64,000 bases of DNA, taken from Candidatus Mediterraneibacter quadrami (lineage in GTDB: Bacteria > Bacillota > Clostridia > Lachnospirales > Lachnospiraceae). The position numbers and the translations under genes were made by a program. Under the pieces are notes generated by a model. That model searched no databases, was not told the DNA's origin, and was given only the letters and a program-made list of their open reading frames with translations. Location of the stretch: positions 1 to 64,000 of the forward strand of contig DWUU01000036.1 of NCBI GenBank assembly GCA_019120575.1, in the 5' to 3' direction. Positions 26,757 to 36,113 of this stretch are shown piece after piece (position 1 is the first letter of the stretch; each line of letters starts with the position of its first letter).

Positions 26757-26927
26757 ATGGCACACGTAATCAGTGACGAATGCGTAATGTGTGGTTCCTG
26801 TGAAGGCGAATGTCCGGTAGGCGCTATCTCCGAAGGCGATGGCAAATACGAGATCGATGCTGATTCCTGCATCGACTGCGGAGCATGCGAAGCTGCATGT
26901 CCGACAGGCGCTATTTCAGCAGAGTAA
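26757..26927 (+). CDS. 2[4Fe-4S] ferredoxin
   Basis: 56-residue clostridial ferredoxin. Two CxxCxxCxxxCP motifs, CVMCGSCEGECP and CIDCGACEAACP, each bind one 4Fe-4S cluster through exchange of the fourth Cys between motifs. It is a cytoplasmic low-potential electron carrier. The start at 26757 follows AGGAGG by 10 bases; an in-frame ATG 87 bases earlier would add an unrelated, Lys-rich extension and overlap the promoter. It has its own promoter and terminator, so it is a single-gene transcript, as is usual for an abundant carrier. Confidence 0.95.
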   Translation: MAHVISDECVMCGSCEGECPVGAISEGDGKYEIDADSCIDCGACEAACPTGAISAE

Positions 26928-26956
26928 TTATAAATCGCAAAGTGATCACACGCAGA

Positions 26957-26988
26957 ACACCGTTCCGTATCCGGAGCGGTGTTTTTTT
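26957..26988 (+). terminator. Strong terminator after ferredoxin
   Basis: ACACCGTTCCG pairs with CGGAGCGGTGT over 11 bases with one wobble, loop TATC, followed by seven T. Confidence 0.9.
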
Positions 26989-27033
26989 GTCGCAATTTTT
27001 CGAACGATTGCTGAAGTTGAGCCCTGCCGGGCA

Positions 27034-27042
27034 TGTTATAAT
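27034..27042 (+). promoter_or_regulatory. Extended -10 promoter of the MerR-type gene
   Basis: TGTTATAAT is an extended -10. TTGAGC lies upstream but with only 14 bases of spacing. Confidence 0.5.
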
Positions 27043-27078
27043 ACTCCTGAAGCTGATATTAAGGAGGTATAAATATTA

Positions 27079-27696
27079 ATGGGTGAGGTCAGATTCATGA
27101 TTTCCGAGGCGGCCAAGCAGGTTGATGTGGAATCCCATGTCTTAAGGTACTGGGAGGAAGAGCTTGGCCTGAAGATCGGCCGTACGGAAATGGGGCACCG
27201 ATATTATACAGATGATGATATCCAGCTTTTCCGCTGTATTAAGAAACTGAAAGATGAAGGCATGATGTTGAAGGACTTAAAGGCGGTGATCCCGGAACTT
27301 AAGGAGACCCGCCTGAAGCTGAAAGCACCCGGTGCTTCTCAAAACAGCACTGCCGGCACTGCACTGCAGAACATGCAGACCGCAGCCGCGCCTGCAGACG
27401 ATACCCCGTCCGCTCCGGAGATCGATCCGGAGACGCTGAAACAGGCGCGCGCCGTCTTCGGTTCGCTGTTCCGGGAAATTCTCCTGGAAAATAACAGCGT
27501 ATTAAAAAACGACATCAGCGGCGCTCTGACCGGCGATGTCGTCCGTGAGATTGATTTTCTTCTTCAGGCAAAAGAGCGCCGGCAGGAAGAATATTTCCGG
27601 AAGCTGGACAGCCTGATCCGCCAGCAGCAGACACACAGAAAGGAAGCGGCCAGAAACGCTGCGGTGAAGCTGAAGAAACTTTTTCTTCCGTCCTGA
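27079..27696 (+). CDS. MerR-type helix-turn-helix protein
   Basis: 205 residues. N-terminal MerR winged helix (ISEAAKQVDVESHVLRYWEE, then a wing with GHRYYTDDDIQLF), an Ala/Pro-rich linker (about 85-125), and a C-terminal helical, probably coiled-coil region with EERQEEYFRKLD-like charge periodicity ending in a basic tail. No effector-binding Cys pattern is visible. Similar proteins in Clostridia are annotated only as MerR-family or RacA-like. AAGGAGG lies upstream. Its stop lies 7 bases from the dnaB stop. Confidence 0.85.
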   Translation: MGEVRFMISEAAKQVDVESHVLRYWEEELGLKIGRTEMGHRYYTDDDIQLFRCIKKLKDEGMMLKDLKAVIPELKETRLKLKAPGASQNSTAGTALQNMQTAAAPADDTPSAPEIDPETLKQARAVFGSLFREILLENNSVLKNDISGALTGDVVREIDFLLQAKERRQEEYFRKLDSLIRQQQTHRKEAARNAAVKLKKLFLPS

Positions 27697-27721
27697 ACTG
27701 CGGCTACTGCTGCCGCAGTTC
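27695..27721. terminator. Hairpin overlapping both convergent stop codons
   Basis: GAACTGCGG (27695-27703) and CCGCAGTTC (27713-27721) are perfect complements with a 9-base loop. The left arm includes part of the MerR gene stop; the loop holds the dnaB stop. No T tract follows on either side, so it is more likely an end-stabilising or bidirectional attenuating hairpin than a classical terminator. Confidence 0.6.
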
Positions 27722-29047
27722 GTTTCCGAAACGGGTGTACTGCGGCATCCACGCCAGACGCACCGTGCCGACCGGGCCGTTTCTCTGCTTGGCGATAATA
27801 ATCTCTGCAATATTCTTATCTTCTGTATCCGGGTTATAGTAATCATCCCGGTAAATAAACATACATACATCCGCGTCCTGCTCGATGGCTCCGGACTCAC
27901 GGAGGTCAGAGAGCATGGGGCGCTTGTCCGTCCGCTGCTCGACTGCACGGCTCAGCTGCGACAGTGCAACAACCGGGACATTCAGTTCTCTTGCCAGTCC
28001 TTTCAGCGCCCGGGAGATCTCCGAGATCTCCTGCTGACGGCTCTCATTTTTTCTGCCGCCGCTCCCGCTCATAAGCTGGAGGTAGTCAATGATCACCAGA
28101 TCAAGTCCGTGCTCCAGCTTGTATTTCCTGCATTTTGAACGCATCTCCGCGATGGAGATTCCCGATGTGTCGTCAATGATCATCCTGGAATTGCCGATCG
28201 TGCCGGCTCCCTCGATGAGTTTCTCCCAGTCCGTATCAGACAGATTTCCGGTCCTTAAGAGCTGGGCGTCCACATGGGATTCCAGGGAGAACAACCGGTT
28301 CACCAGCTGCTCCTTGGACATCTCGAGACTGAAGATGGCGACCGCCTTGTTCTGACGAAAAGCCACATGCTGGGCGATGTTCAGAACGAACGCCGTCTTT
28401 CCCATCGACGGTCGGGCCGCAATCAGCACCAGATCCGAGGGCTGGAGACCGGACAGCTTGTAGTCAAGGTCAATAAAACCGGTCGGGATGCCGGTGACAT
28501 TTCCCTTTGTCTTGGACGCGCGCTCAATCACGTCAAGTGCATTTAACACGACGTCGCGGATCGGAACGAATTCCTGGGCATTTCCCCTCTCAACAAGTTC
28601 AAATACCTGTTTTTCCGCTGTATCAAGGATTTCTTCCAGCGGCCTGTTTTCCAGATAACAGGTGTTGGCAAGCTCTTCATTAATCCGGATCAGCCTGCGC
28701 ATGATTGCTTTTTCTCTCACAATCGATGCGTGGGTTTTTACACCGGCTGAAGTCGTAGTATCCGCAAGAAGCTCCCGCACATATTCCATGCTGCTGACTT
28801 CCGGCGGAACATCTTTCTCCTTCATATATTCCTGAATGGTGATGAGATCCACCGGCCGGCCGGCCTTGAACAGATCCACCATCGCATCAAACAGGATCCC
28901 GTACGCCTTCTGGTAAAAATCATCACCCGTGAGTATCTCGGAGGCGGTCATTACCGCATCCCTGCTCATCAGCATTGCCCCCAGCACCGCCTTCTCCGCT
29001 TTAATGCTGTGGGGCGGTATGCGTTTCATTGCTGCTTCTACATCCAT
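27704..29047 (-). CDS. dnaB: Replicative DNA helicase DnaB
   Basis: 447 residues. N-terminal domain (APHSIKAEKAVLGAML-type start, KRIPPHSIKAEKAVLG) binds primase and neighbours in the hexamer; the RecA-like C-terminal domain has Walker A AARPSMGKTAFVLN, FSLEMSKEQLVNRL, VIIDYLQLMSG and the arginine-finger region RESGAIEQDADV. It unwinds the fork 5' to 3'. It is third in gdpP-rplI-dnaB, a conserved Firmicutes order. Corresponds to Bacillus dnaC by name. Confidence 0.97.
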   Translation of the reverse strand: MDVEAAMKRIPPHSIKAEKAVLGAMLMSRDAVMTASEILTGDDFYQKAYGILFDAMVDLFKAGRPVDLITIQEYMKEKDVPPEVSSMEYVRELLADTTTSAGVKTHASIVREKAIMRRLIRINEELANTCYLENRPLEEILDTAEKQVFELVERGNAQEFVPIRDVVLNALDVIERASKTKGNVTGIPTGFIDLDYKLSGLQPSDLVLIAARPSMGKTAFVLNIAQHVAFRQNKAVAIFSLEMSKEQLVNRLFSLESHVDAQLLRTGNLSDTDWEKLIEGAGTIGNSRMIIDDTSGISIAEMRSKCRKYKLEHGLDLVIIDYLQLMSGSGGRKNESRQQEISEISRALKGLARELNVPVVALSQLSRAVEQRTDKRPMLSDLRESGAIEQDADVCMFIYRDDYYNPDTEDKNIAEIIIAKQRNGPVGTVRLAWMPQYTRFGNELRQQ

Positions 29048-29061
29048 GAGCGTCTGTCTCC

Positions 29062-29511
29062 TTACGCCTCTTCTTTTACAACGACTTTCAGTTCAGCCGC
29101 CACTTCCGGATGCAGCTTTACTGTTACCATGTGTGTTCCCAGTGTCTTGATGGTCTCTTTAAGCTGGATCTTTTTCTTATCTACATCAAGATTCATCTGC
29201 TCTTTCACAGCAGACGCAATCTCTTTGCTGGATACGGATCCAAAGGTTCTGCCGCCCTCGCCGACTTTGATGGCCAGTTCCACTTTCCCTGCGGAAAGCT
29301 CAGCCGCCAGTTCTTTTGCCGCTTCCAGATTCTCCCGGGCCACCTTCTTCTCATTATTTTTCTGAAGCTTCAGGTCGTTGAGGTTTTTCGGAGTCGCCTC
29401 CGCGCCCAGCTTCTTCGGAAGGATGAAGTTCCTCGCATATCCGTCATTCACATTTACAATTTCTCCCTTTTTCCCGAGAGATTTTACATCCTGTAATAAG
29501 ATCACTTTCAT
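29062..29511 (-). CDS. rplI: 50S ribosomal protein bL9
   Basis: 149 residues, standard length. N-terminal globular domain with [19 protein letters not shown] and [14 protein letters not shown], a long connecting helix rich in Lys and Glu (about 42-75), and the C-terminal rRNA-binding domain with [13 protein letters not shown]. It lies 1 base after gdpP and 14 bases before dnaB, so it is cotranscribed with both. Confidence 0.97.
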   Translation of the reverse strand: MKVILLQDVKSLGKKGEIVNVNDGYARNFILPKKLGAEATPKNLNDLKLQKNNEKKVARENLEAAKELAAELSAGKVELAIKVGEGGRTFGSVSSKEIASAVKEQMNLDVDKKKIQLKETIKTLGTHMVTVKLHPEVAAELKVVVKEEA

Positions 29512-29512
29512 T

Positions 29513-31561
29513 TTAAATATCTCCTTCTTCTATCATCTGGTCTATCGTTGCTTTCAGAGCTTTGATCGCTTCTTCCATATTTGTGTGGTCAAACTGGGCG
29601 CCCGCGGAATTAATATGCCCGCCGCCTCCCAGCTTCTCGGCTATAACCTGTACATTTACCTCGTCAATGGAGCGGGCGCTCAGATAAATCCTGCCGTTGT
29701 ATTCCGTCAGGACGAATGAAGCCTTGATTCCGCTGATATCCAGCAGCTCGTTGGCCGCCTGGGCCGCCAGCACCGTCGGGCTGTCGATGTCACCCGGGCA
29801 TTCTGCGATGGCGAATTCCTTGCGGTAGACTTCCGCCATGCGGACCGCCTCCGCCTTGGCGCGGTAGGATTCCATATCGTCGCGGAACATTTTGCGGACG
29901 CGGGTAATATCCGCCCCGCACCGTCTTAAGAATGCCGCTGCCTCAAAGGTGCGCACGCCGGTCCGGTTCATGAAGTTCCTCGTATCGATCATAATGCCCG
30001 CATACAGACATTCCGCCTCAATCACCGGTATCTTAATGTCATCCGAAATGTACTGCAGCACTTCCGCAACCATCTCGCAGGCTGACGAAGCGTAGGGCTC
30101 CACATAGGAGAGCACCGCATTTTCGATCACATTGCTGCTCTGCCGGTGATGGTCGAGCACCGCGATCATCAGCGGGCGCTTCAAAAGTTCCGGGCACTCG
30201 GTCATCTGCGGCTTATTCGTATCCACGACAATGACCATGGTATTGTCCGTAATATAATCCAGCACCTGATCCGATGTCAGGAAAATGTCGTCTTCATAAG
30301 CCGGGCTCTCCGTGATCTCAGCATAGAGCGGGCGCACTGACTCGGTTACGGTGTTGACTACGATATGCGCTTTCTTCTCCAGGCTCACCGCTGCGCGGTA
30401 AATTCCCATGCAGGCGCCGAATGAATCCGGATCGGCGATCTTGTGCCCCATTACGATGACCTGGTCCTTTGTCGCGATGAACTCCCGCAGTGCCTCCGCT
30501 TTTACACGGGCTTTCACGCGGGTATTCTTGGAGGTCTGTTCCTTCTTTCCACCGAAATAGGTAATGCCGTTGCAGTCTTTGATCACCGCCTGGTCGCCGC
30601 CGCGGGCGAGTGCCAGATCAATGGCCACGCGTGCGAACTGATAGCTCAATGCATAGGTGGCCGTATTCAGACCCAGACCGATACTGAGCGTGGCGGAGCG
30701 GGCATTTCCGATATTAACCTGCTTTACTTCCTCAAGAATGGAGAACTTGTCCTCTGCGATCGTCCGGTAGCTGGACTTTTTGATAACGACAAAATATTTG
30801 TCCTTCTCCATCTTCTTGACGATGCCGTCCACATCATTAATATACTTATTGATCTTACGGTCAATAAGCGCCACGAGAAGCGACTGGCGGACTTCCTCCA
30901 CACTTTCCATCACTTCATCGTAATTGTCAATATAGATCAGACCCGCGATCATCCGCTGGTCCTCATTTTCACGGATATACTCATTCAGTTCCGTCACATC
31001 CTGGAGTGAAACCGCGATAAAGAATTCCTCTTCCTCCGGGATCTGCAGGATCTCTTCCCGGCTGCTGAATCCTTTCAGTGATACACGCCGCAGTTCCGCC
31101 TGAAAATCCCGGTTCTGACAGGAAACTTCCAGCTCTACATGATCCACATCCCCCTTCGGGTATACGCCCGGATGGATCTGGGGAAGCAGACGGTGCAGGT
31201 ATTTTTCCTTCCGCTGCCCTTCCATCAGCGCGTCAAAAGCATTGTTCGCCCACAGGATGCGGCCGTCCTCCAGCGCAATGGCATAGGGCACCGCCAGCTC
31301 CTTCAGGAGCGTATTCTCGATCCCCTTATACTGGGCCGAGAACTGGATCAGATCCGCCAGAATCAGCGACCGGTTGTAAAAATACAGTCCGCCCGCAATC
31401 CCAAGATAGATCAGGATAAAAACGGTCATAATAAATCCGGCCTTCTTATCGATCACAAAGACCCAGATATCCATCGCCGCAAGCAGGACCGCCATAATCA
31501 GCGGCCAGCTCATATACATCCGGAGCTGTCCTTTCAGACGCATTTTATTTTTCTTCTTCAT
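29513..31561 (-). CDS. gdpP: Cyclic-di-AMP phosphodiesterase GdpP
   Basis: 682 residues. Two N-terminal membrane segments (about 12-60), a PAS domain (about 75-180), a degenerate GGDEF domain (about 195-330, no GGDEF motif present) and DHH/DHHA1 phosphodiesterase domains with [36 protein letters not shown] and C-terminal [12 protein letters not shown]. It degrades c-di-AMP, which controls potassium and wall homeostasis. All catalytic metal ligands seem present. It is the first gene of the operon with rplI and dnaB. Confidence 0.95.
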   Translation of the reverse strand: MKKKNKMRLKGQLRMYMSWPLIMAVLLAAMDIWVFVIDKKAGFIMTVFILIYLGIAGGLYFYNRSLILADLIQFSAQYKGIENTLLKELAVPYAIALEDGRILWANNAFDALMEGQRKEKYLHRLLPQIHPGVYPKGDVDHVELEVSCQNRDFQAELRRVSLKGFSSREEILQIPEEEEFFIAVSLQDVTELNEYIRENEDQRMIAGLIYIDNYDEVMESVEEVRQSLLVALIDRKINKYINDVDGIVKKMEKDKYFVVIKKSSYRTIAEDKFSILEEVKQVNIGNARSATLSIGLGLNTATYALSYQFARVAIDLALARGGDQAVIKDCNGITYFGGKKEQTSKNTRVKARVKAEALREFIATKDQVIVMGHKIADPDSFGACMGIYRAAVSLEKKAHIVVNTVTESVRPLYAEITESPAYEDDIFLTSDQVLDYITDNTMVIVVDTNKPQMTECPELLKRPLMIAVLDHHRQSSNVIENAVLSYVEPYASSACEMVAEVLQYISDDIKIPVIEAECLYAGIMIDTRNFMNRTGVRTFEAAAFLRRCGADITRVRKMFRDDMESYRAKAEAVRMAEVYRKEFAIAECPGDIDSPTVLAAQAANELLDISGIKASFVLTEYNGRIYLSARSIDEVNVQVIAEKLGGGGHINSAGAQFDHTNMEEAIKALKATIDQMIEEGDI

Positions 31562-31667
31562 ATAAAATCACCTCATCCGCACCCGGAACCGGATGCGCAT
31601 AACGTTATCAGTTTCATACTAACGATTTATTATACCATTTCTTCCGGGATTTTACCACTGTTGAATT

Positions 31668-31746
31668 AGGGACAGGGCAAAACGCGGTTTGGGACGTAGT
31701 AAAATTGAATTTTACTACGTCCCAAACTGGAATTTGCCCTGTCCCT
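31668..31746. repeat. Nested palindrome (REP- or MITE-like)
   Basis: An outer pair, AGGGACAGGGCAAA (31668-31681) and TTTGCCCTGTCCCT (31733-31746), encloses a perfect inverted repeat with 20-base arms (31687-31706 and 31708-31727) around a single base. The two palindromes share the GGGAC motif. The element lies between gdpP and the reductase gene, and its transcript would fold into a long cruciform followed by TTTT on the plus strand. It resembles transposase-associated palindromes of Lachnospiraceae, but no transposase is near. Confidence 0.85.
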
Positions 31747-31757
31747 TTTTGCAGAAA

Positions 31758-34340
31758 TCAGCACGTTGCCCCACCTTTTAAGTGCTTCTGTGCTTTCAGA
31801 TTTTCTTCTTTTCTCGCCAGCAGGTCATTGGAAAGGAGCTGTTCCTGCACGTTCTCGAATCCGAGTCTTGCCACGGTGTCTGCGAAACGCTCACCCGTAA
31901 TGCCCTGCTCACGGAAGAGAAGGATCGCTTTTTCTACGACCGCCAGCACTTCGTCCTTGTCGGTGAATACTTTATCAAGATACCTGCCCTGGGCCACTTT
32001 CTTGCCCCAGCGTCCGCCAATGTAAATGCGGTAGCCGTCCGTATGGTCTTCCACCGCGTGGAACGGGCACTTGCCGATGCAGCGTCCGCAGTGGTTGCAG
32101 GCATTGTCGTCGATGGTGATCCTGCCGTCGATCATCTTTGCCACATTGATCGGGCAGTTGTTTTCGATCTGACAGGTCTTGCATCCGCGGCACTTCTCCA
32201 GATCGATCTGCGGCACTCGCTGGCCGATGATGCCCAGGTCGTTGAGATCCGGCTTCACGCAGTTGTTCGGGCAGCCGCCCACCGCGATCTTGAATTTGTG
32301 CGGCAGTTTGACTTCCCGGTACCCGTGGTAGAAGCGCTCATGGATCTCTTCGGAGAGTGCAAATGTGTCGATCAGTCCGTACTGGCATGTGGTCCCCTTG
32401 CAGGATACGACCGGCCGGACTTTCGAACCGGTGCCTCCGGTCTCCAGCCCGGCCTGCATCAGGTATTCTCTTAGCGGCTCGATGTTGTCGAAGGGCACGC
32501 CCTGGATCTCCATGGTCAGGCGGGACGTCATGGTCACTTCACCGCTGCCGTACAGTTCCGCCGCCTCAGCGATGGTCCTCGCCTCTTCTGCGGTGATCTT
32601 GCCGTTCCGGGTGATCACACGGCCGTTGAATTTATCCGGCGTCCGTTTGTCTTTCAGGAATCCAAGCGCTTTTACCCTCGTCTCCTCTTCTTTTGATACG
32701 GCGTCTTCCGTGTTCTTTACTTTCACATCATTGAAGAATGTAGCGCCTTCCAGCACCACTGTATTGGTATAGCCGTAGTAACGCATGCGGTTCTGGAGGA
32801 AATAAGCTCTCTTGCCTTTCGCGCATACGAGCAGCAGTTTTTCATCTTTTGCAAGACCTTCGATCTCGCCCTTAACCTGTCCCAGATTGACGAAGAATGC
32901 GCCCCGGATATTCGGCTCAGGCGCCACGTCCACCACGCGGTATCCTTCAGCCGCGCCCGCCGCGTATTCAGCCGGCGTCATGCTGATGATGCTTCCGCCG
33001 ATCTTGTTCATCAGCACATAGACCGCCTGCACGAACGGATGGATAGCCGTAGAGAAGGGCGGCGCATAAGCAAAGTCCGCATTCTCAAAATCATCCAGCT
33101 TCGCGTCCATGTTGATGCCCATCACGGCAATATCCACCATCTTGTCCACTTCGCCCGGTCCGAACACCTGCACGCCGAGCAGTTTTCTCGTCGCCTTATC
33201 CGCGATCAGCTTTGTAATAAAGAAGGATGCATCCGGGTAGTAATGCGCCTTGTCATCCGTTGGCACAAGGGCGGTGATCACATCATATCCGGCCTCTTTC
33301 GCCTGCGCTTCCGTAAGTCCGGTGCGCCCGATGTTCAGTCCCGGAAGCTTCACTACGCCGGTCCCGAGCACGCCCGGATAGCTCTTCTGCGCACCGGCCA
33401 GCACCTGTGCCAGCGTCCGTCCCGCCAGGTTCGCCGTGGAGCCCATGGGCGACCACTGGCGTTTCCCGGTAATGCGGTTCGTCACCATCGCGCAGTCGCC
33501 TGCCGCGTAAATGTCATCCAGACTGGTCTTCATCTGCGCGTCTACCAGGATCGTACCCCTGAACATCTCGATCCCCGTATCATTCAGAAATCCGGTGTTC
33601 GGGCGGATGCCCGCCGCCATGATCAGCATCTCGCAGGGCAGTGTTCCCGCAGAAGTCTTCACACCGGTCACTTTATCCGCGCCGAGCACTTCCTCCGCGC
33701 TCGTCCCGGTGATCACACGGATCCCCTGGCTGAGCAGATGCTTCTTCGCATAAGCCGCCATCTCCGGATCCAGGATATTGGGCAGGATCTGGGATGCGAA
33801 ATCAATCACCGTCACGCGGATCCCTCTGGCATGCAGGTTTTCCGCCGCCTCCAGGCCGATAAACCCGGCGCCGATCACGACCGCTCTCTTCACGCCGTTC
33901 TCCTCCGCATAAGTACGGATACCCTCCGCATCATCCGGCGTCCTCATCCTGAATACACCGGCCAGGTCTTTCCCCGGTACCGGTAACTCTGCTGCTGACG
34001 CACCCACGGCGAGCACCAGCTTATCATAGGAACAGACCTCCGTATTGCCGGTCTGTACATCCTTAACCGTCACTTCTTTCTTCGCCGCGTCCAGGGCGAC
34101 CGCCTCTTTGCCGGTGCGCACCTCCACGCCGGTCAGTCCGGAATATTTCTGCGGCGTATTCACGATCAGTTCGTCCCTGCTCTCGATAAATCCGCCCACA
34201 TAATACGGAAGCCCGCATCCCGCATAGGAAATGTCCTGATCCTTCGTGATTACAGTCACTTCGATACTCCGGTCTTCCCGTTTTAACTTCGCCGCAGTTT
34301 TGGTCCCGGCTGCGACACCGCCGATAATGAGTACTTTCAT
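31758..34340 (-). CDS. CoA-disulfide reductase / rhodanese / sulfite-reductase-like fusion
   Basis: 860 residues. (1) Pyridine-nucleotide disulfide reductase, about 1-440, with FAD motif IIGGVAAGTKTAAKLK, redox Cys42 in YAGCGLPYYVGG and NAD motif VVIGAGFIGLEAAENL: the CoA-disulfide reductase signature. (2) Rhodanese, about 455-545, with persulfide-forming Cys in LLVCAKGKRAY. (3) Nitrite/sulfite-reductase-like domain, about 570-700, with CKGTTC and GGCPNNC for a sirohaem-linked cluster. (4) Two ferredoxin-type clusters, CRGCKTCQIENNCP and CNHCGRCIGKCP. The whole suggests electron flow from NAD(P)H through FAD and Fe-S to a sulfur oxyanion or sulfane sulfur. The actual substrate is not known. 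A DUF134 gene lies upstream. Confidence 0.85.
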   Translation of the reverse strand: MKVLIIGGVAAGTKTAAKLKREDRSIEVTVITKDQDISYAGCGLPYYVGGFIESRDELIVNTPQKYSGLTGVEVRTGKEAVALDAAKKEVTVKDVQTGNTEVCSYDKLVLAVGASAAELPVPGKDLAGVFRMRTPDDAEGIRTYAEENGVKRAVVIGAGFIGLEAAENLHARGIRVTVIDFASQILPNILDPEMAAYAKKHLLSQGIRVITGTSAEEVLGADKVTGVKTSAGTLPCEMLIMAAGIRPNTGFLNDTGIEMFRGTILVDAQMKTSLDDIYAAGDCAMVTNRITGKRQWSPMGSTANLAGRTLAQVLAGAQKSYPGVLGTGVVKLPGLNIGRTGLTEAQAKEAGYDVITALVPTDDKAHYYPDASFFITKLIADKATRKLLGVQVFGPGEVDKMVDIAVMGINMDAKLDDFENADFAYAPPFSTAIHPFVQAVYVLMNKIGGSIISMTPAEYAAGAAEGYRVVDVAPEPNIRGAFFVNLGQVKGEIEGLAKDEKLLLVCAKGKRAYFLQNRMRYYGYTNTVVLEGATFFNDVKVKNTEDAVSKEEETRVKALGFLKDKRTPDKFNGRVITRNGKITAEEARTIAEAAELYGSGEVTMTSRLTMEIQGVPFDNIEPLREYLMQAGLETGGTGSKVRPVVSCKGTTCQYGLIDTFALSEEIHERFYHGYREVKLPHKFKIAVGGCPNNCVKPDLNDLGIIGQRVPQIDLEKCRGCKTCQIENNCPINVAKMIDGRITIDDNACNHCGRCIGKCPFHAVEDHTDGYRIYIGGRWGKKVAQGRYLDKVFTDKDEVLAVVEKAILLFREQGITGERFADTVARLGFENVQEQLLSNDLLARKEENLKAQKHLKGGATC

Positions 34341-34410
34341 GTTCTACCTCTGCCTTTCTGAATCTTCTTACTGTTGCTTTCTGTCTGCTTCTTTGCTGCT
34401 CCCGGCAGGT

Positions 34411-34776
34411 TCACGCCCGCCACCCCCGGGATTGCTCTTTGTTTCTGTGGCAGCAATGTTCCTCACCGGCACACTCCGGACGCGGCGCCGGACATACATA
34501 GACGTCGCCTCCTACGATGTGCAGTTCTCTGCCTCCCACCAACATATCCGCCATCTTCCGGCGCGCCTCGTCATAGATCCGCGTCACAGTCGGACGGGAG
34601 ATCCCCATCCGATGCGCACACTGCTCCTGCGTCATCTGCATATGATCCAGCAGGCGGATCACTTCGTATTCATCGTATGTAAGCTCCACAGTCCCGTCCG
34701 TCGCACACCCCTGCGGGGTGAAGCCCGTGACCTGTGGAAGCGAACAGATGCAGCGCTGCTTCGGTGGTCTTGCCAT
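34411..34776 (-). CDS. DUF134 family helix-turn-helix protein
   Basis: 121 residues. Begins MARPPKQRCI, the start of the UPF0251/DUF134 family, followed by a sigma-70 region 4-like helix-turn-helix (LTYDEYEVIRLLDHMQMTQE, ISRPTVTRIYDEAR) and a Cys/His-rich tail (CPAPRPEC, HCCHRNK) that could bind metal or an Fe-S cluster. Start at 34776 is preferred since AAGGAGG is 8 bases before it, 2 bases before the ATG at 34782. It lies 70 bases upstream of the reductase fusion, and regulating it is plausible but inferred. Confidence 0.85.
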   Translation of the reverse strand: MARPPKQRCICSLPQVTGFTPQGCATDGTVELTYDEYEVIRLLDHMQMTQEQCAHRMGISRPTVTRIYDEARRKMADMLVGGRELHIVGGDVYVCPAPRPECAGEEHCCHRNKEQSRGWRA

Positions 34777-34891
34777 AGTCATCTCCTCCTTTCCAGATCA
34801 GATATGACTCTGCTTCTTAGTATATATTATTATGAACATATGTCAATAAATTGAAGGGGGTTTTCTACAGAATTTACTATAAAATCGTCAT

Positions 34892-34938
34892 AAAAAAAAG
34901 CCTCTAAACACCGGCTCCCCGGTATTTAAAGGCTTTTT
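34892..34938. terminator. Bidirectional terminator after rpsR
   Basis: AAAGCCT...CACCGG pairs with CCGGT...AAGGCTTT across a CTC loop, with A-tract on one side and T-tract on the other. It closes rpsF-ssb-rpsR. Confidence 0.85.
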
Positions 34939-34940
34939 GA

Positions 34941-35207
34941 TTAATCCTGAACGTACGGCATCAGAGCGATGTGTCTTGCTCTCTTGATCGCTACAGTCAG
35001 CGCTCTCTGATGTTTTGCACAGTTTCCTGTGATCCTTCTCGGAAGGATTTTTCCTCTCTCAGAGATGTATTTTCTGAGCTTTGCTACGTCCTTGTAATCG
35101 ATCTCGTTATTTTCTTTACCGCAGAACACGCAGACTTTTTTTCTTCTGCGAGCCGGTCCTCTTCTCTTGAAACCGCCTTCCGGTCTGCTTCCCTTTTCGT
35201 AAGCCAT
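34941..35207 (-). CDS. rpsR: 30S ribosomal protein bS18
   Basis: 88 residues. Core motif [20 protein letters not shown] and [12 protein letters not shown] bind 16S rRNA next to bS6; an N-terminal CVFCG pair suggests the zinc-binding form. Third gene of rpsF-ssb-rpsR, 14 bases after ssb, and followed by a terminator. Confidence 0.97.
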   Translation of the reverse strand: MAYEKGSRPEGGFKRRGPARRRKKVCVFCGKENNEIDYKDVAKLRKYISERGKILPRRITGNCAKHQRALTVAIKRARHIALMPYVQD

Positions 35208-35221
35208 GATGGATCTCCTTT

Positions 35222-35671
35222 CTAACTAAACGGTAACTCCTCATCAATGCCATCCGGGATATTCATAAATCCGTCGCCTGCCGGTGCGCTCGGCGCCGGC
35301 GCCGGTGCCGGTGCAGCCTGATGATAGGAGGCTCTGTTTGCCTCGCTCTCAGCTCTGCTCTCTGCGAATTCCTGCTCTTCCACGATCACTTCCGTTGTGT
35401 ATACTTTCACACCGTCCTTGTTCGTGTAGCTTCCGGTCTGAATGCGGCCGGAAATGGAAACGCGCATGCCCTGACGGAAATATTTCTCTGCGAATTCAGC
35501 GGAACGGCCGAACACCACGCACGGAATAAAGTCCGCGGTCGGCTCCCCGTCTCTCTTGAATCTGCGGTCTACAGCGACCGTATATCTTGCAACCGCCGTC
35601 GCATTGTCTCCCTGTGAATATCTGACTTCCGGATCTCTTGTTAACCGTCCTACTAATACTACTTTATTCAT
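35222..35671 (-). CDS. ssb: Single-stranded DNA-binding protein
   Basis: 149 residues. OB-fold domain (1 to about 105; [32 protein letters not shown]), an Ala/Pro-rich disordered linker (about 115-138), and the acidic tip DEELPFS that recruits replication and repair partners. It is the chromosomal copy by its place between rpsF and rpsR. Confidence 0.97.
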   Translation of the reverse strand: MNKVVLVGRLTRDPEVRYSQGDNATAVARYTVAVDRRFKRDGEPTADFIPCVVFGRSAEFAEKYFRQGMRVSISGRIQTGSYTNKDGVKVYTTEVIVEEQEFAESRAESEANRASYHQAAPAPAPAPSAPAGDGFMNIPDGIDEELPFS

Positions 35672-35687
35672 ATATACCTCTTTCCGA

Positions 35688-35975
35688 TTATGCTTCCTGT
35701 TTTACGCATAAATATCTGAGCACGTTGTCCATAATGCGGATACGCTGTTCCACTTCACCCGGAACAGTTGTCTCAGCCTCGAAGTGTACGAAGTAGTAAT
35801 ATCCTTCTGTCATCTTCTGGATCTCGTAAGCGAATCTTCTCTTGCCCCACTCGTCAACGTCTGTTACGTTGCCGCCGAAACGTGTGATAAGAGCTTTTAC
35901 TTTCTCGATCACGTCAGCTCTTGCTTCGTCTTCGAGTTTTGCGCTCACAACAACAGCTAATTCATACTTATTCAT
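35688..35975 (-). CDS. rpsF: 30S ribosomal protein bS6
   Basis: 95 residues: MNKYELAVVVSAKLEDEAR at the start, KRRFAYEIQKMTEGYYYFVHF in the core. Start 35975 is chosen: an in-frame ATG 111 bases upstream would add an unrelated extension, and AGGAGG sits properly before 35975. It leads rpsF-ssb-rpsR from a clear promoter. The bS6-bS18 dimer represses this operon through an mRNA leader in other bacteria. Confidence 0.97.
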   Translation of the reverse strand: MNKYELAVVVSAKLEDEARADVIEKVKALITRFGGNVTDVDEWGKRRFAYEIQKMTEGYYYFVHFEAETTVPGEVEQRIRIMDNVLRYLCVKQEA

Positions 35976-36049
35976 GGTCCTGCACCTCCTTATGGTCTCT
36001 GGCCCCCTGTCCTGACGCGGGAGCAAGGAATTATGAAACTTGCCGGATA

Positions 36050-36074
36050 TTAACCGACAGTATGTCACGGTTAA
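36050..36074 (-). promoter_or_regulatory. Inverted repeat in the rpsF leader
   Basis: TTAACCG (36050-36056) and CGGTTAA (36068-36074) are 7-base complements at the expected transcript start. It may be part of the bS6:bS18-binding leader structure; that RNA motif was not confirmed by reading. Confidence 0.4.
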
Positions 36075-36076
36075 AC

Positions 36077-36105
36077 ATGATACCACAAGTATCCGGATGT
36101 TTCAA
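36077..36105 (-). promoter_or_regulatory. Promoter of rpsF-ssb-rpsR
   Basis: On the minus strand TTGAAA and TATCAT are separated by 17 bases. Confidence 0.7.
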
Positions 36106-36113
36106 GTCCTTTT

